Assembly: GCF_900101015.1 (NCBI RefSeq)
Contig: NZ_FNFZ01000026.1
Span: forward strand, 1-48,206
Origin: Sarcina sp. DSM 11001
GTDB lineage: Bacteria; Bacillota; Clostridia; Lachnospirales; Lachnospiraceae
Direction of reading: 5' to 3'
Length of the DNA stretch: 48,206 nt
Positions 1-7,663 of the stretch are shown piece after piece. A program made the position numbers and the translations under genes. How positions within the stretch are numbered: position 1 is the first letter of the stretch; every line of letters begins with the position of its first letter. Under the pieces are notes generated by a model. That model did no database searches, was not told the origin of the DNA, and saw only the letters and a program-made list of their open reading frames with translations.

Positions 1-576
1 AAATCAGAGCGGCCGCACATTTTGGGCTTTCTGTCAACCCCCCTAAGGGGAAAATTTTTCGGATTTTTACGATTTTTTTGAAACTGCCGTGGATGGAAAA
101 AGACGGGCATGCGGTGCCGCCGACATTTGAGCAAGGGTGGGACCGCAGCGTAGAGAAAACTGCCGGATTTGGTGGGTGGGCGAAAATGGAGGCGGCATAA
201 GTACGCAGGACGAATAGCAAACTCGTGAATGAAGCCAGAAAATTTGGGGTGGCCCCCCTACGGGAAACCACCCCTATAAACTAACTGATTGACATTGGGT
301 CACACCCTGACCATGGTGTGACCGTGATACGTCCATTGTCTCATTTCCAGACAGCAGCTGGAAAAGTTATTGCAAACGTGCTTTTGCATTGTTAGAATAA
401 AATCCTAAAGGCATTCACCGGGACAAATTCACTATTCCCCTGAGTGCCTTGTCATAATGGTGTTGTGCGGCAGCATTGCCAGAGCCTTGTTTTTGAGGGG
501 CTTTGGCAGTTATGCTTTCACGGCGCCGAAGCTCCTCCGCATACATAATTACAATACATAATTACAGGAGGTGCAA
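1..576. other. Intergenic leader region of first nuclease copy
   Basis: No convincing complete gene. One frame is open from the window edge to a TAA at 198-200 and could be the tail of a gene lying upstream, but the translation is not recognisable. Two hairpins follow: a GGGGTGG/CCACCCC pairing near 246-275 and a 9-bp stem GGTCACACC/GGTGTGACC at 298-323. From about 331 to 576 the sequence is nearly the same as 3155-3401, so the duplicated unit includes the 5' region as well as the nuclease gene. Inside it, 477-508 can fold (GCCAGAGCC with GGGCTTTGGC), perhaps an attenuator. The ribosome-binding site AGGAGGT lies at 566-572. Confidence 0.5.
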
Positions 577-1836
577 ATGACAAAGAAAATGACTACAAGC
601 AATACAAACAGGACAGGGGCCTCAGGAGAAAAAGCGGCTGTGTCGGACTTCGACTCATCGCTTCCGTTTCAGCCGGGCGGTAACACTGCCGGAGCTCTGA
701 CACTGCGTGCGGTTTTTCCGAAGTACAAAGATCCTGCATCGATACAGGAAGAGATTGCTGCATCTCCGCAGTTGTCCGCCATTTTTCATTCATGGACACC
801 TTCCCGTCAGCAGGAATTTCTGGACTTCTGCAGCGGAAACAGGGGAATACGGATCCTTTATGATTCCTATTTCAAATATGTGTTTAATCCTGATACACAT
901 GCTGCGGAGCTCTCACGTATGATCTCCGTCCTGAATGGGCAGGATGTGAAGATCGTGCAGATCCTCCCCAATGAGTCTCATCTCGGTGCTGACTATACTC
1001 TGGTCATTATGGACATAATCGTGGAAACAGCTGACGGAAGTGTGGTGAACGTTGAAGTCCAGAAAATCGGTTACAATTTCCCCGGGGAGCGGGCTGCCTG
1101 TTACAATGCAGATCTCCTGTTACGGCAATATCAGCGGATCCGGAAAGAATATTCAGAAAGTGATACCCCGGAGAAGGGCGTAAAAAGAGCAGAAAAGAAG
1201 GCAAAATTCAGCTACAAATACATCCGCCCGGTATATACAATAGTCTTTATGGAGACCTCTACAGAAGATTTCCACAAGTTTTCAGAGGATTACGTTCATA
1301 CATTCTGTCCGATTTCAGATACCGGCCTGGAGCTGAATCTCCTGCAAAATTACATCTTTGTCCCACTCGATATATTCCGGAAGCATCTTGATTCTGTACT
1401 TCATCGGACGGATGACTGCTTCATAACCGAGAGAGAAGCCTGGCTTGCATTCCTGTCTTCAGACGATCCTCAGATCATTCTGCGTATCCTGGATCAGTTT
1501 CCCGGGACCTTCCGTCCCCTATATGACAGAATCTGCACAATGTGCAGAAACACGAAGGAGATGATCTATATGTTCTCAGAAGAACTCTCTATCCTGGACA
1601 AAAATACGGTCATGATGATGATTGAGGAACAGCAGGAAACGATCGAACAGCAAAAGAAGGAGCTCTCGCAAAAAGAAGAAGCTATCGAACAGCAAAAAAA
1701 GGAGCTCTCGCAAAAAGAAGAAGCTATCGAACAGCAAAAGAAGGAACTGTCACAAAAAGAAGAAACTATAGACCTGCAGAAGCAGGAGATCGAACAGCTT
1801 CGCAAAGCGTTGGCAGAAGCCAGAAAGAAAAGGTAA
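577..1836 (+). CDS. Rpn-like PD-(D/E)XK nuclease/putative transposase, copy 1
   Basis: A 419-residue protein of the Rpn / PDDEXK_2 type (recombination-promoting nuclease, putative transposase). The region from about residue 89 has the family pattern DSYFKYVF, then ILPNE, then a nuclease core with Asp146, Glu160 and Gln162 (MDIIVE followed 13 residues later by EVQ). From about residue 345 the protein is a long charged coiled coil built of a 14-residue unit, EAIEQQKKELSQKE, in three good copies plus a degenerate last one. The ATG at 577 is preferred over the GTG at 571 because AGGAGGT sits five bases before it. A second full copy and a truncated third copy lie downstream. The nuclease family is recognised from motifs; activity is inferred. 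Confidence 0.8.
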   Translation: MTKKMTTSNTNRTGASGEKAAVSDFDSSLPFQPGGNTAGALTLRAVFPKYKDPASIQEEIAASPQLSAIFHSWTPSRQQEFLDFCSGNRGIRILYDSYFKYVFNPDTHAAELSRMISVLNGQDVKIVQILPNESHLGADYTLVIMDIIVETADGSVVNVEVQKIGYNFPGERAACYNADLLLRQYQRIRKEYSESDTPEKGVKRAEKKAKFSYKYIRPVYTIVFMETSTEDFHKFSEDYVHTFCPISDTGLELNLLQNYIFVPLDIFRKHLDSVLHRTDDCFITEREAWLAFLSSDDPQIILRILDQFPGTFRPLYDRICTMCRNTKEMIYMFSEELSILDKNTVMMMIEEQQETIEQQKKELSQKEEAIEQQKKELSQKEEAIEQQKKELSQKEETIDLQKQEIEQLRKALAEARKKR

Positions 1837-1870
1837 ATCGGGAAAGAAAGAGAGCCTCTGACCCACCATT

Positions 1871-1980
1871 GCAGATACAAGGGGACGCAGATACAAGGGG
1901 ACGGACCTTTTGTATCCGTCCCTTTGTTCATGCCAGTAGAAAAACATGGGGACAGACACAAAAGGACCATCCCCATGTCT
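1871..1980. repeat. REPIN-like palindromic element a
   Basis: Two arms facing each other. The left arm (about 1897-1922) starts GGGGACGGACC and closes on itself with TCCGTCCC. The right arm (about 1950-1975) starts GGGGACAGACAC and ends with a variant GACCATCCCC. The spacer contains TTCATGCCAGTAG and is shared with the other elements in this region. A 16-bp tandem duplication (GCAGATACAAGGGGAC) precedes it at 1871-1902. It lies immediately 3' of nuclease copy 1, where copy 2 instead has a terminator. Confidence 0.75.
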
Positions 1981-1991
1981 CCGAAATACAC

Positions 1992-2041
1992 AAAAAAGCA
2001 TCGCAGGCGGATCGAGGATTGATCCGCCTGCGATGCTTTTT
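1992..2041. terminator. Bidirectional terminator hairpin
   Basis: A near-perfect stem of about 21 bp, AAAAGCATCGCAGGCGGATC paired with its complement around a 7-base loop, flanked by A-rich and T-rich ends. It can terminate nuclease copy 1 on the plus strand and the fibronectin-domain gene on the minus strand. Confidence 0.85.
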
Positions 2042-2146
2042 AGAGGCTGAAATGCCAGAGTGCTATGCTAATAGGATATCAGACAGCGAAAATGAAACAT
2101 CATTCCGCTTTATTCGGGTCAGGATCGTATCGGTATAAGCGGTGCC

Positions 2147-2851
2147 TTAGTTAAACCGGAAGGTCCCTGTGTAATAGCTTGCGCTCGGCATCGGGACACT
2201 GCAGAAGACGCCGTTGCGGATGCGGCGCGTCACGACGCGGAAATAGTAGGTGGTGTGTTTTTTCAGCTTTGCGCCGCGGTATTTGCTGATGACAGCGCTG
2301 GTCGCAGTGGCCTTCGTGGCTGTGGACTGATTCCAGACCCAGGTTCCCCTCGGGTTGGTCGTCACAAATATGTTGTAGCCGCTGCATCCCTTGACGATAT
2401 CCCAGGTGATCCGCTCCTGCAGATTGTTCGAGTTCGGGCTCACGTTTTTGAGCTTGTAGTCGTCCGGGGAAGGCGTGATAAAAGCAAGATTGGACCAGGC
2501 ACCGTACTGTTTTCCTTTTGCAGTATTTTTATAGGCGCGTACCTTTACCATCCAGACATGATCATCATCAATATTATAGTAATTGATGCTGTCTTTTGAC
2601 TTGCTCACGTTGTTCCATTTTGCGTGGCTTCCATCCGTCCAGGTGAGCACGGTCTGGTAGCCGTCCGCTCCGGACACTTTATTCCATTTGATGGTGCAGT
2701 CATCGAAATCATCGTTCTCGAGCCACTTTACAAACCTGCAGTTTTCCGGCTTTTTCAATGTCGCAGCTTCCGCATTCAGAGCAGGGACAAAACCCATGGC
2801 AATGACAGCGGCAAGGCAGACGGCGGCAAGGCGCTTGACGGTTTTGAGCAT
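2147..2851 (-). CDS. Secreted fibronectin type III repeat protein
   Basis: A 234-residue exported protein. The start is the ATG at 2851, preceded by AAGGAGGG; an upstream start would add 22 residues with no signal character. A signal peptide is evident (KRLAAVCLAAVIAMG, Ala-rich cleavage region NAEAA). Two fibronectin type III-like domains follow, at roughly residues 30-125 and 130-234, with the usual W-x-K-V-x-G-A-x-G-Y and Y-x-V-R-V-x-T signatures. There is no cell-wall sorting signal or membrane anchor. A secreted binding role is inferred; the ligand is unknown. It stands alone between two REPIN-like elements and may be cargo moved or trapped between nuclease copies. Confidence 0.75.
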   Translation of the reverse strand: MLKTVKRLAAVCLAAVIAMGFVPALNAEAATLKKPENCRFVKWLENDDFDDCTIKWNKVSGADGYQTVLTWTDGSHAKWNNVSKSKDSINYYNIDDDHVWMVKVRAYKNTAKGKQYGAWSNLAFITPSPDDYKLKNVSPNSNNLQERITWDIVKGCSGYNIFVTTNPRGTWVWNQSTATKATATSAVISKYRGAKLKKHTTYYFRVVTRRIRNGVFCSVPMPSASYYTGTFRFN

Positions 2852-3401
2852 ACTTTTTTTCCCTCCTTTTTCATGATTTTTTCCACTCCTCTGTTCGCAG
2901 GCTGATTCCTGATCCATTTAAAAGGCCTGCAGGACTCTCCTTTTGTTATCATTTATATCCTACATCAGTTTGATTAAAACTATATTAGAACAGCTGGTGT
3001 TTTCATTTTTTCCCAGAGGCTTGCGGGGACGGACCTTTTGTATCCGTCCCCTTGTTCATGCCAGTAGAAAAACAGGGAGACAGACACAAAAGGACCGTCC
3101 CCATGTCTCTCCCCCATGTCTCCCCTGTGCTCTACCCCTGGGTTAGTTTTTCCAGCCATTGTCCCATTTCCAGACAGCAACTGGAAAAGATATTGCAAAC
3201 GTGGTTTTGCATTGTTAGAATAAAATTATCTAAAGGCATTCACCGGGACAATTTCACTATTCCCCTGAGTGCCTTGTCATAATGGTGCTGTACGGCAGTA
3301 TTGCCAGAGCCTTGTTTTTGAGGGGCTTTGGCAGTTATGCCTTCACGGTGCCAAAGCTCCTCCGCATACATAATTACAATACATAATTACAGGAGGTGCA
3401 A
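2852..3401. other. Divergent intergenic region with REPIN-like element b
   Basis: Holds the promoter region of the minus-strand fibronectin-domain gene, a REPIN-like element and, from about 3155, the duplicated leader of nuclease copy 2. No further gene is visible. AGGAGGT at 3391-3397 serves copy 2. Confidence 0.5.
3025..3125. repeat. REPIN-like palindromic element b
   Basis: Complete two-arm element: GGGGACGGACC...TCCGTCCCC at 3025-3051, the spacer TTCATGCCAGTAGAAAAAC, then a right arm ending GACCGTCCCC at about 3102. It is followed by two or three slipped copies of CCCCATGTCTC. It lies 5' of the duplicated leader of copy 2. Confidence 0.75.
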
Positions 3402-4619
3402 ATGACAAAGAAAATGACTACAAGCAATGCAAACATAACAGGTGCCTCAGGAGAAAAAGCAGCTGTGTCGGACTTCAACTCGTCGCTTTCGTTTCAGCCG
3501 GGCGGTAACATTTCCGGAGTCCTGACACTGCGTACGGTTTTTCCACAGTACAAAGATTCTGTATCGATACGGGAGGAGATTGAACAATCTCCGCAGTTGT
3601 CCGCCATTTTTCATTCATGGACACCTTCCCGTCAGCAGGAATTTCTGGACTTTTGCTGCGGGAACAAAGGTATACGGATCCTTTATGATTCCTATTTCAA
3701 ATATGTGTTTAATCCTGATACGCATGCTGCAGAGCTTTCACGTATGATCTCCGTCCTGATCGGACAGGATGTGAAGATCGTTCAGATCCTCCCCAATGAG
3801 TCTCATCTCGGTGCTGACTACACCCTGGTCATCATGGACATAATCGTGGAAACAGCTGACGGAAGTGTAGTGAACGTTGAAGTCCAGAAAATCGGTTATA
3901 ATTTCCCCGGGGAGCGGGCTGCCTGTTACAATGCAGATCTCCTGTTACGGCAATATCAGCGGATCCGGAAAGAATATTCTGAAAATGATACTTTGGAGCA
4001 GAGCGGGAAAAGAGTTGAAAAGAAGGCAAAATTCAGCTACAAATACATCCGCCCGGTATATACAATAGTCTTTATGGAGACCTCTACAGAAGATTTCCAC
4101 AAGTTTCCAGAGGATTACGTTCATACATTCTGCCCTGTTTCAGATACCGGTCTGAAGCTGAATCTCCTGCAGAATTACATTTTTGTCCCGTTGGATATAT
4201 TTCGGAAGCATCTTGATGCTGTACTTCATCCGACAGACGTCTGCATCATAACCGAGAGAGAAGCCTGGCTTGCATTCCTGTCTTCAGATGATCCGCAGAT
4301 CATTCTGCGCATTCTGGACCAGTTTCCCGGGATCTTCCGTCCCCTATATGACAGAATCTGTACAATGTGCAGAAACACGAAGGAGATGATCTATATGTTC
4401 TCAGAAGAACTCTCTATCCTGGACAAAAATACAGTCATGATGATGATTGAGGAGCAGCAGGAAACAATCGAACAGCAAAAGAAGGAACTTTCGCAAAAAG
4501 AAGAAGCTATCGAACAGCAAAAGAAAAAACTCTCGCAAAAAGAAGAGACTATAGGCATGCAGAAGCAGGAAATCGAACAGCTTCGCAAAGCCTTGGCAGA
4601 AGCCCGGAAGAAAAGGTAA
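3402..4619 (+). CDS. Rpn-like PD-(D/E)XK nuclease/putative transposase, copy 2
   Basis: A 405-residue near-identical paralogue of the gene at 577-1836, with the same start context (AGGAGGT then GCAA-ATG) and the same conserved Asp...Glu-x-Gln core. It differs by scattered substitutions and by one fewer 14-residue coiled-coil unit (two good units plus the degenerate last one). The similarity continues through about 245 bp of upstream sequence, so the duplicated unit contained its own leader. Unlike copy 1 it keeps a terminator directly downstream. Confidence 0.8.
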   Translation: MTKKMTTSNANITGASGEKAAVSDFNSSLSFQPGGNISGVLTLRTVFPQYKDSVSIREEIEQSPQLSAIFHSWTPSRQQEFLDFCCGNKGIRILYDSYFKYVFNPDTHAAELSRMISVLIGQDVKIVQILPNESHLGADYTLVIMDIIVETADGSVVNVEVQKIGYNFPGERAACYNADLLLRQYQRIRKEYSENDTLEQSGKRVEKKAKFSYKYIRPVYTIVFMETSTEDFHKFPEDYVHTFCPVSDTGLKLNLLQNYIFVPLDIFRKHLDAVLHPTDVCIITEREAWLAFLSSDDPQIILRILDQFPGIFRPLYDRICTMCRNTKEMIYMFSEELSILDKNTVMMMIEEQQETIEQQKKELSQKEEAIEQQKKKLSQKEETIGMQKQEIEQLRKALAEARKKR

Positions 4620-4629
4620 ACTGGGAAAA

Positions 4630-4674
4630 AACAGAGCCTCTAACTCGCCATTGGATCAGGGGCTCTGTTCTTTT
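4630..4674 (+). terminator. Terminator of nuclease copy 2
   Basis: ACAGAGCC at 4631-4638 pairs with GGCTCTGT at 4661-4668, followed by TCTTTT. At the matching place after copy 1 only the 5' half of the stem (GAGAGCCTCTGACCC) remains, and a REPIN-like element follows. Confidence 0.7.
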
Positions 4675-4705
4675 ATTCTACGATTCCTTCATTACCTGTA
4701 TACAA

Positions 4706-4790
4706 GGGGACGGACCTTTTGTATCTGTCCCCTTGTTTATACCAGCGAAAAAACAGGGGGACAGATACGAAAGGACCGTCCCTGTGTTTC
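4706..4790. repeat. REPIN-like palindromic element c
   Basis: Two-arm element with the left arm GGGGACGGACC...CTGTCCCC, a diverged spacer (TTTATACCAGCG) and the right arm GGGGACAGATACG...GACCGTCCC. It lies 3' of nuclease copy 2. Confidence 0.7.
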
Positions 4791-5063
4791 TTCATATCCG
4801 AGTCAAGATTTAACGCAAGCTGTTGTATTTCCCTCGCTTCGTTCAATAATTCACGGTATATCCCCGATAAAGACTCCATCTGATTGTTTATTTTCAGTGT
4901 ATCAACAGCAAAGTATGTCATTGCTTTATACCTCATGTGTTTATGGTGCATTTATAGGTTTTATAGGATTCATAGTAAAAATATACCATTAAAACAGGAT
5001 CTGATAGAAAAAGAATGACAGACGGAGTCATTTCTTGATAAAATGTCTGTAATCCGGATATAA

Positions 5064-5097
5064 GGGGACAGATACGAAAGGACCGTCCCTGTGTTTT
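5064..5097. repeat. Half REPIN-like element d
   Basis: A single right arm, GGGGACAGATACG...ACCGTCCCTGTGTTT. It abuts the point where similarity to the nuclease gene begins in the truncated third copy, so it marks the rearrangement junction. Confidence 0.7.
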
Positions 5098-5098
5098 G

Positions 5099-5656
5099 CC
5101 AGATACCGGTCTGAAGCTGAATCTCCTGCAAAATTACATCTTTGTTCCGCTCGATATATTCCGGAAGCATCTTGATTCTGTACTTCATCGGACGGATGAC
5201 TGCTTCATTACCGAGAGAGAAGCCTGGCTTGCATTCCTGTCTTCAGACGATCCGCAGATCATTCTGCGTATCCTGGATCAGTTTCCCGGGACCTTCCGTC
5301 CCCTATATGACAGAATCTGCGCAATGTGCAGAAACACTAAGGAGATGATCTATATGTTCTCAGAAGAACTCTCTATCCTGGACAAAAATACGGTCATGAT
5401 GATGATTGAGGAACAGCAGGAAACGATTGAACAGCAAAAGAAGAAACTCTCACAAAAAGAAGAAGCTATTGAGCAGCAAAAGAAGGAATTGTCGCAAAAA
5501 GAAGAAGCTATCGAAAAGCAAAAGAAGGAACTGTCACAAAAAGAAGAAGCTATCGAGCATCAAAAGAAGGAATTGTCACAAAAAGAAGAAACTATTGACA
5601 TGCAGAAGCAGGAAATCGAACAGCTTCGCAAAGCGTTGGCAGAGGTCCGGAAGTAA
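5099..5656 (+). pseudogene. 5'-truncated third copy of the Rpn-like nuclease
   Basis: Similarity to the two full copies begins abruptly at codon PDTGLKLNLLQNYIF and runs to the end. The nuclease core (Asp...Glu-x-Gln) and the leader are gone. The coiled coil is the longest of the three, with four good 14-residue units plus the degenerate last one. A TAA replaces the third-last codon of the full copies (AAG-TAA in place of AAG-AAA), removing two residues. A TTG at 5096 keeps the frame open, but no ribosome-binding site precedes it. Probably non-functional, although a free coiled-coil fragment could still be made. Confidence 0.75.
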
Positions 5657-5718
5657 AGGTAAATCGGGATAGAGACAGGGCTTTGGATGAACAACAGAAA
5701 CAAAAAAGGAGGCAAATT

Positions 5719-6123
5719 ATGAAAAAGTGCGGAAACAGAATCATATCGGTAGTCATGGTCCTGCTGCTGGTCGCGGTTCTGGCGGCCTGCAGCGGGTCTG
5801 AGATCACAAGCGGCCCTAAAGGCGCAACCTTTAAACTCAAGAACCTGGAAAAGAGTGACCTGCTGGAAACAAGGGCAAAGTTTTCCTTTGATGATGGCCT
5901 TCTGAAAGTCGACCTGGAGAGCGGAACTGTGGATGTGGAAATCGTTACTATCATCCCTGATGAAGGGGATGATGCCCTTTATACAGAGCTGAGTACGATT
6001 TATACAGGTCAGGGGCTTAAGAATGGGGACGAGGTTGAAATCAGTGATCTGAGAGCAGAAGTTGTCATGCGTGTCACAGGCGAGAGCAAGGGCGGGACAG
6101 TTACTCTTTCTCCGAAGAAATGA
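5719..6123 (+). CDS. Small lipoprotein of unknown function
   Basis: 134 residues. The start at 5719 is set by AAAAAAGGAGG about eight bases upstream. A lipoprotein signal peptide ends in the lipobox LAAC, so Cys at about residue 23 would be lipidated. The mature part is a compact hydrophilic domain (FSFDDGLLKVDLESG) without recognised motif, possibly a beta-sandwich. It sits directly behind the truncated nuclease copy. Its stop codon begins a run of three slipped TGACTTGCGGG copies. Confidence 0.7.
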   Translation: MKKCGNRIISVVMVLLLVAVLAACSGSEITSGPKGATFKLKNLEKSDLLETRAKFSFDDGLLKVDLESGTVDVEIVTIIPDEGDDALYTELSTIYTGQGLKNGDEVEISDLRAEVVMRVTGESKGGTVTLSPKK

Positions 6124-6392
6124 CTTGCGGGTGACTTGCGGGGGTGACTTGCGGGGACGGACCTTTTGTATCCGTCCCCTTGTTCATGCCAGTAAAAAAA
6201 CATGGGGACAGACCCAAAAGGACCGTCCCCATAACTCGAAAAACATGGGGACAGACCCAAAAGGACCGTCCCCATGTCCCCCAAAAAACATGGGGACAGA
6301 CCCAAAAGGACCGTCCCCATGTCTCCTACCCATGTCTCCTAAAAGGACCGTCCCCATGTCCCCCCCCATGTCCCCCCCATGTCCTCATGTCT
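6121..6392. repeat. REPIN-like cluster e with amplified right arms
   Basis: After three copies of TGACTTGCGGG (the first overlapping the upstream stop codon), a left arm starts at 6153. The spacer TTCATGCCAGTAA follows, then three full right arms at 6204-6230, 6247-6273 and 6292-6318, each GGGGACAGACCC...GACCGTCCCC. A partial arm (6341-6355) and slipped CCCCCCATGTC units fill the rest, up to the stop codon of the next gene. Several alternative long hairpins can form, which may end transcription from both sides. Confidence 0.75.
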
Positions 6393-6393
6393 C

Positions 6394-7179
6394 CTACGAT
6401 GGACCCGCTTTTTTGACCTGGAGCAGGTAGTTGATCCTGGTAGAGAGGTGTTCTCCCATCAGTCTGGAGGCCGTGACAATGATCGGCATTTTTCTTCCGG
6501 GGATGACGATCATTTTTCCCCGGAGTGCCCCGTCCACGCCTTCCTTCGCGGCCTGTACGGCGGAGATCTGTTTTCCCGAGACGGCGACGCCGGAGTTGCG
6601 GTTAAAGGCGGTATCGGTCGGTCCCGGGCAGAGGCAGGAGACCTTTACGGGGGATCCGGCCCTGCGAAGCTCTTCGTGGATCGCTTCTGTCAGTCTGACT
6701 ACGTAATTTTTGGAGGCGTAGTAGCTGGAGAAGGTCGGGCCGGCCATGAAACCGGCGCAGGATCCCACGTTGAGGAGGACGCCGCGGCCCTTTTTTACCA
6801 TGTCCCGGAGGAAGAGCTTGCTGAGGATATGGACGGAGGTCACGTTGAGGTCGATCAGGTCGAGTTCTTTTTCCAGATCAGTCTCGAGAAAGAGTCCATA
6901 GACCCCCATACCGGCGTTGTTTGCCACAAAGCTGATTCCATCGTCTCCGGCCAGGGCGGAGGCATCCCGGTAGAGACGAAAACATTCTTCTCTGCGGGAG
7001 AGGTCCGCGGGCATCAGGTGAACGCTGCGGTCGGGGTATCTGCCTAGGATGACCCTGCGTGTCTGCTCCAGCCGGTTTTCGCTCCGCGCACTCAGGATCA
7101 GGTCATAACCCAGCGTCCCGAGATATTTTGCCATCTCCATGCCGATTCCGGCGCTTGCTCCGGTGACAAGTGCATACAT
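6394..7179 (-). CDS. Short-chain dehydrogenase/reductase (SDR)
   Basis: A 261-residue classical SDR oxidoreductase. The Rossmann glycine motif TGASAGIG lies at residues 6-13, NNAG near residue 89, the catalytic Ser in NVGSCAGF, and Tyr-x-x-x-Lys in YYASKNYV. NAD(P)H dependence follows from the family; the substrate is unknown. The length is normal. AAAAGGAGG precedes the ATG at 7179. The C-terminus is basic (QVKKAGPS). The stop codon adjoins the REPIN-like cluster, which may act as its terminator. Confidence 0.9.
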   Translation of the reverse strand: MYALVTGASAGIGMEMAKYLGTLGYDLILSARSENRLEQTRRVILGRYPDRSVHLMPADLSRREECFRLYRDASALAGDDGISFVANNAGMGVYGLFLETDLEKELDLIDLNVTSVHILSKLFLRDMVKKGRGVLLNVGSCAGFMAGPTFSSYYASKNYVVRLTEAIHEELRRAGSPVKVSCLCPGPTDTAFNRNSGVAVSGKQISAVQAAKEGVDGALRGKMIVIPGRKMPIIVTASRLMGEHLSTRINYLLQVKKAGPS

Positions 7180-7433
7180 GTATTTCCTCCTTTTCTGCGG
7201 ATTTCAGGTCCCGCTCATTACCAGTTAGTTCAGTTCTTGTCCGGTTTTCGCCTGGCTCTCGTTGTTTATTTCTTCCTGCCGTGCGGCGGCAGGAACTGTT
7301 GCTGTGAACAGTCTTCATTTCATTAATACCACAGTTTCTTTTGCATTTGCAATACACTGCATTATACTTTCAGCCTGTAACGTTTCTGATTGCAATACAT
7401 TTTCCAATACTACAAGATACTGCAAGATACAGT

Positions 7434-7479
7434 AAGGCCGGAAGCTGAGCAGATGCGGGTCATCTCAGCTTCCGGCCTT
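7434..7479. terminator. Hairpin, probable terminator of the sugar-binding gene
   Basis: A 16-bp perfect stem, AAGGCCGGAAGCTGAG with its complement, around a 14-base loop. There is no strong T-tract on either side, so the terminator call is moderate. Confidence 0.6.
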
Positions 7480-7531
7480 AACTGTGTATAACTTAACTGT
7501 GTATAAGAGGATGTAATAAACGTTGAATGGC

Positions 7532-7633
7532 AATTCATCTGGACCAGCAATTCATCTGGACCAGCAATTCATCTGGACCAGAAATTCATCTGGATCAGGA
7601 ATTCATCTGGACCAGCAATTCCTCTGAATCAGG
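7532..7633. repeat. 17-bp tandem repeat, six units
   Basis: Six consecutive 17-bp units of consensus AATTCATCTGGACCAGC. The last unit is the most diverged and leads into the 3' end of the sugar-binding protein gene. Read on the minus strand, units contain AATTCCTGA, close to the gene's final codons AAATTCTGA. Confidence 0.9.
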
Positions 7634-7663
7634 AATTTCTGCGAATTAAGAGTTCATTGATAT

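Larger units (their letters stand above)
4675..5098. other. Region between nuclease copies 2 and 3
   Basis: Contains REPIN-like element c, a half element d, and about 270 bp between them. That stretch carries an open minus-strand frame, about 4790-4951, whose translation (LKINNQMESLSGIYRELLNE) looks amphipathic and protein-like but has no clear ribosome-binding site. It may be a fragment of a lost gene. I do not recognise it. Confidence 0.35.
7180..7663. other. Intergenic region with hairpin and tandem repeat
   Basis: Promoter-side region of the SDR gene and the 3' flank of the sugar-binding protein gene. It holds a strong hairpin at 7434-7479 and a 17-bp tandem repeat at 7532-7633. Short frames here overlap the SDR gene and look like chance. 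Confidence 0.5.

Noticed and set aside
1881-6392. Classical insertion sequence around the repeats
   Set aside because: No DDE or Y1 transposase, no paired terminal inverted repeats around a single gene and no target-site duplication could be seen. The palindromes fit REPIN-like elements better.
7103-7357. Small minus-strand frame of 84 codons upstream of the SDR gene
   Set aside because: It overlaps the SDR start in another frame, is rich in Arg and Lys and has no ribosome-binding site.
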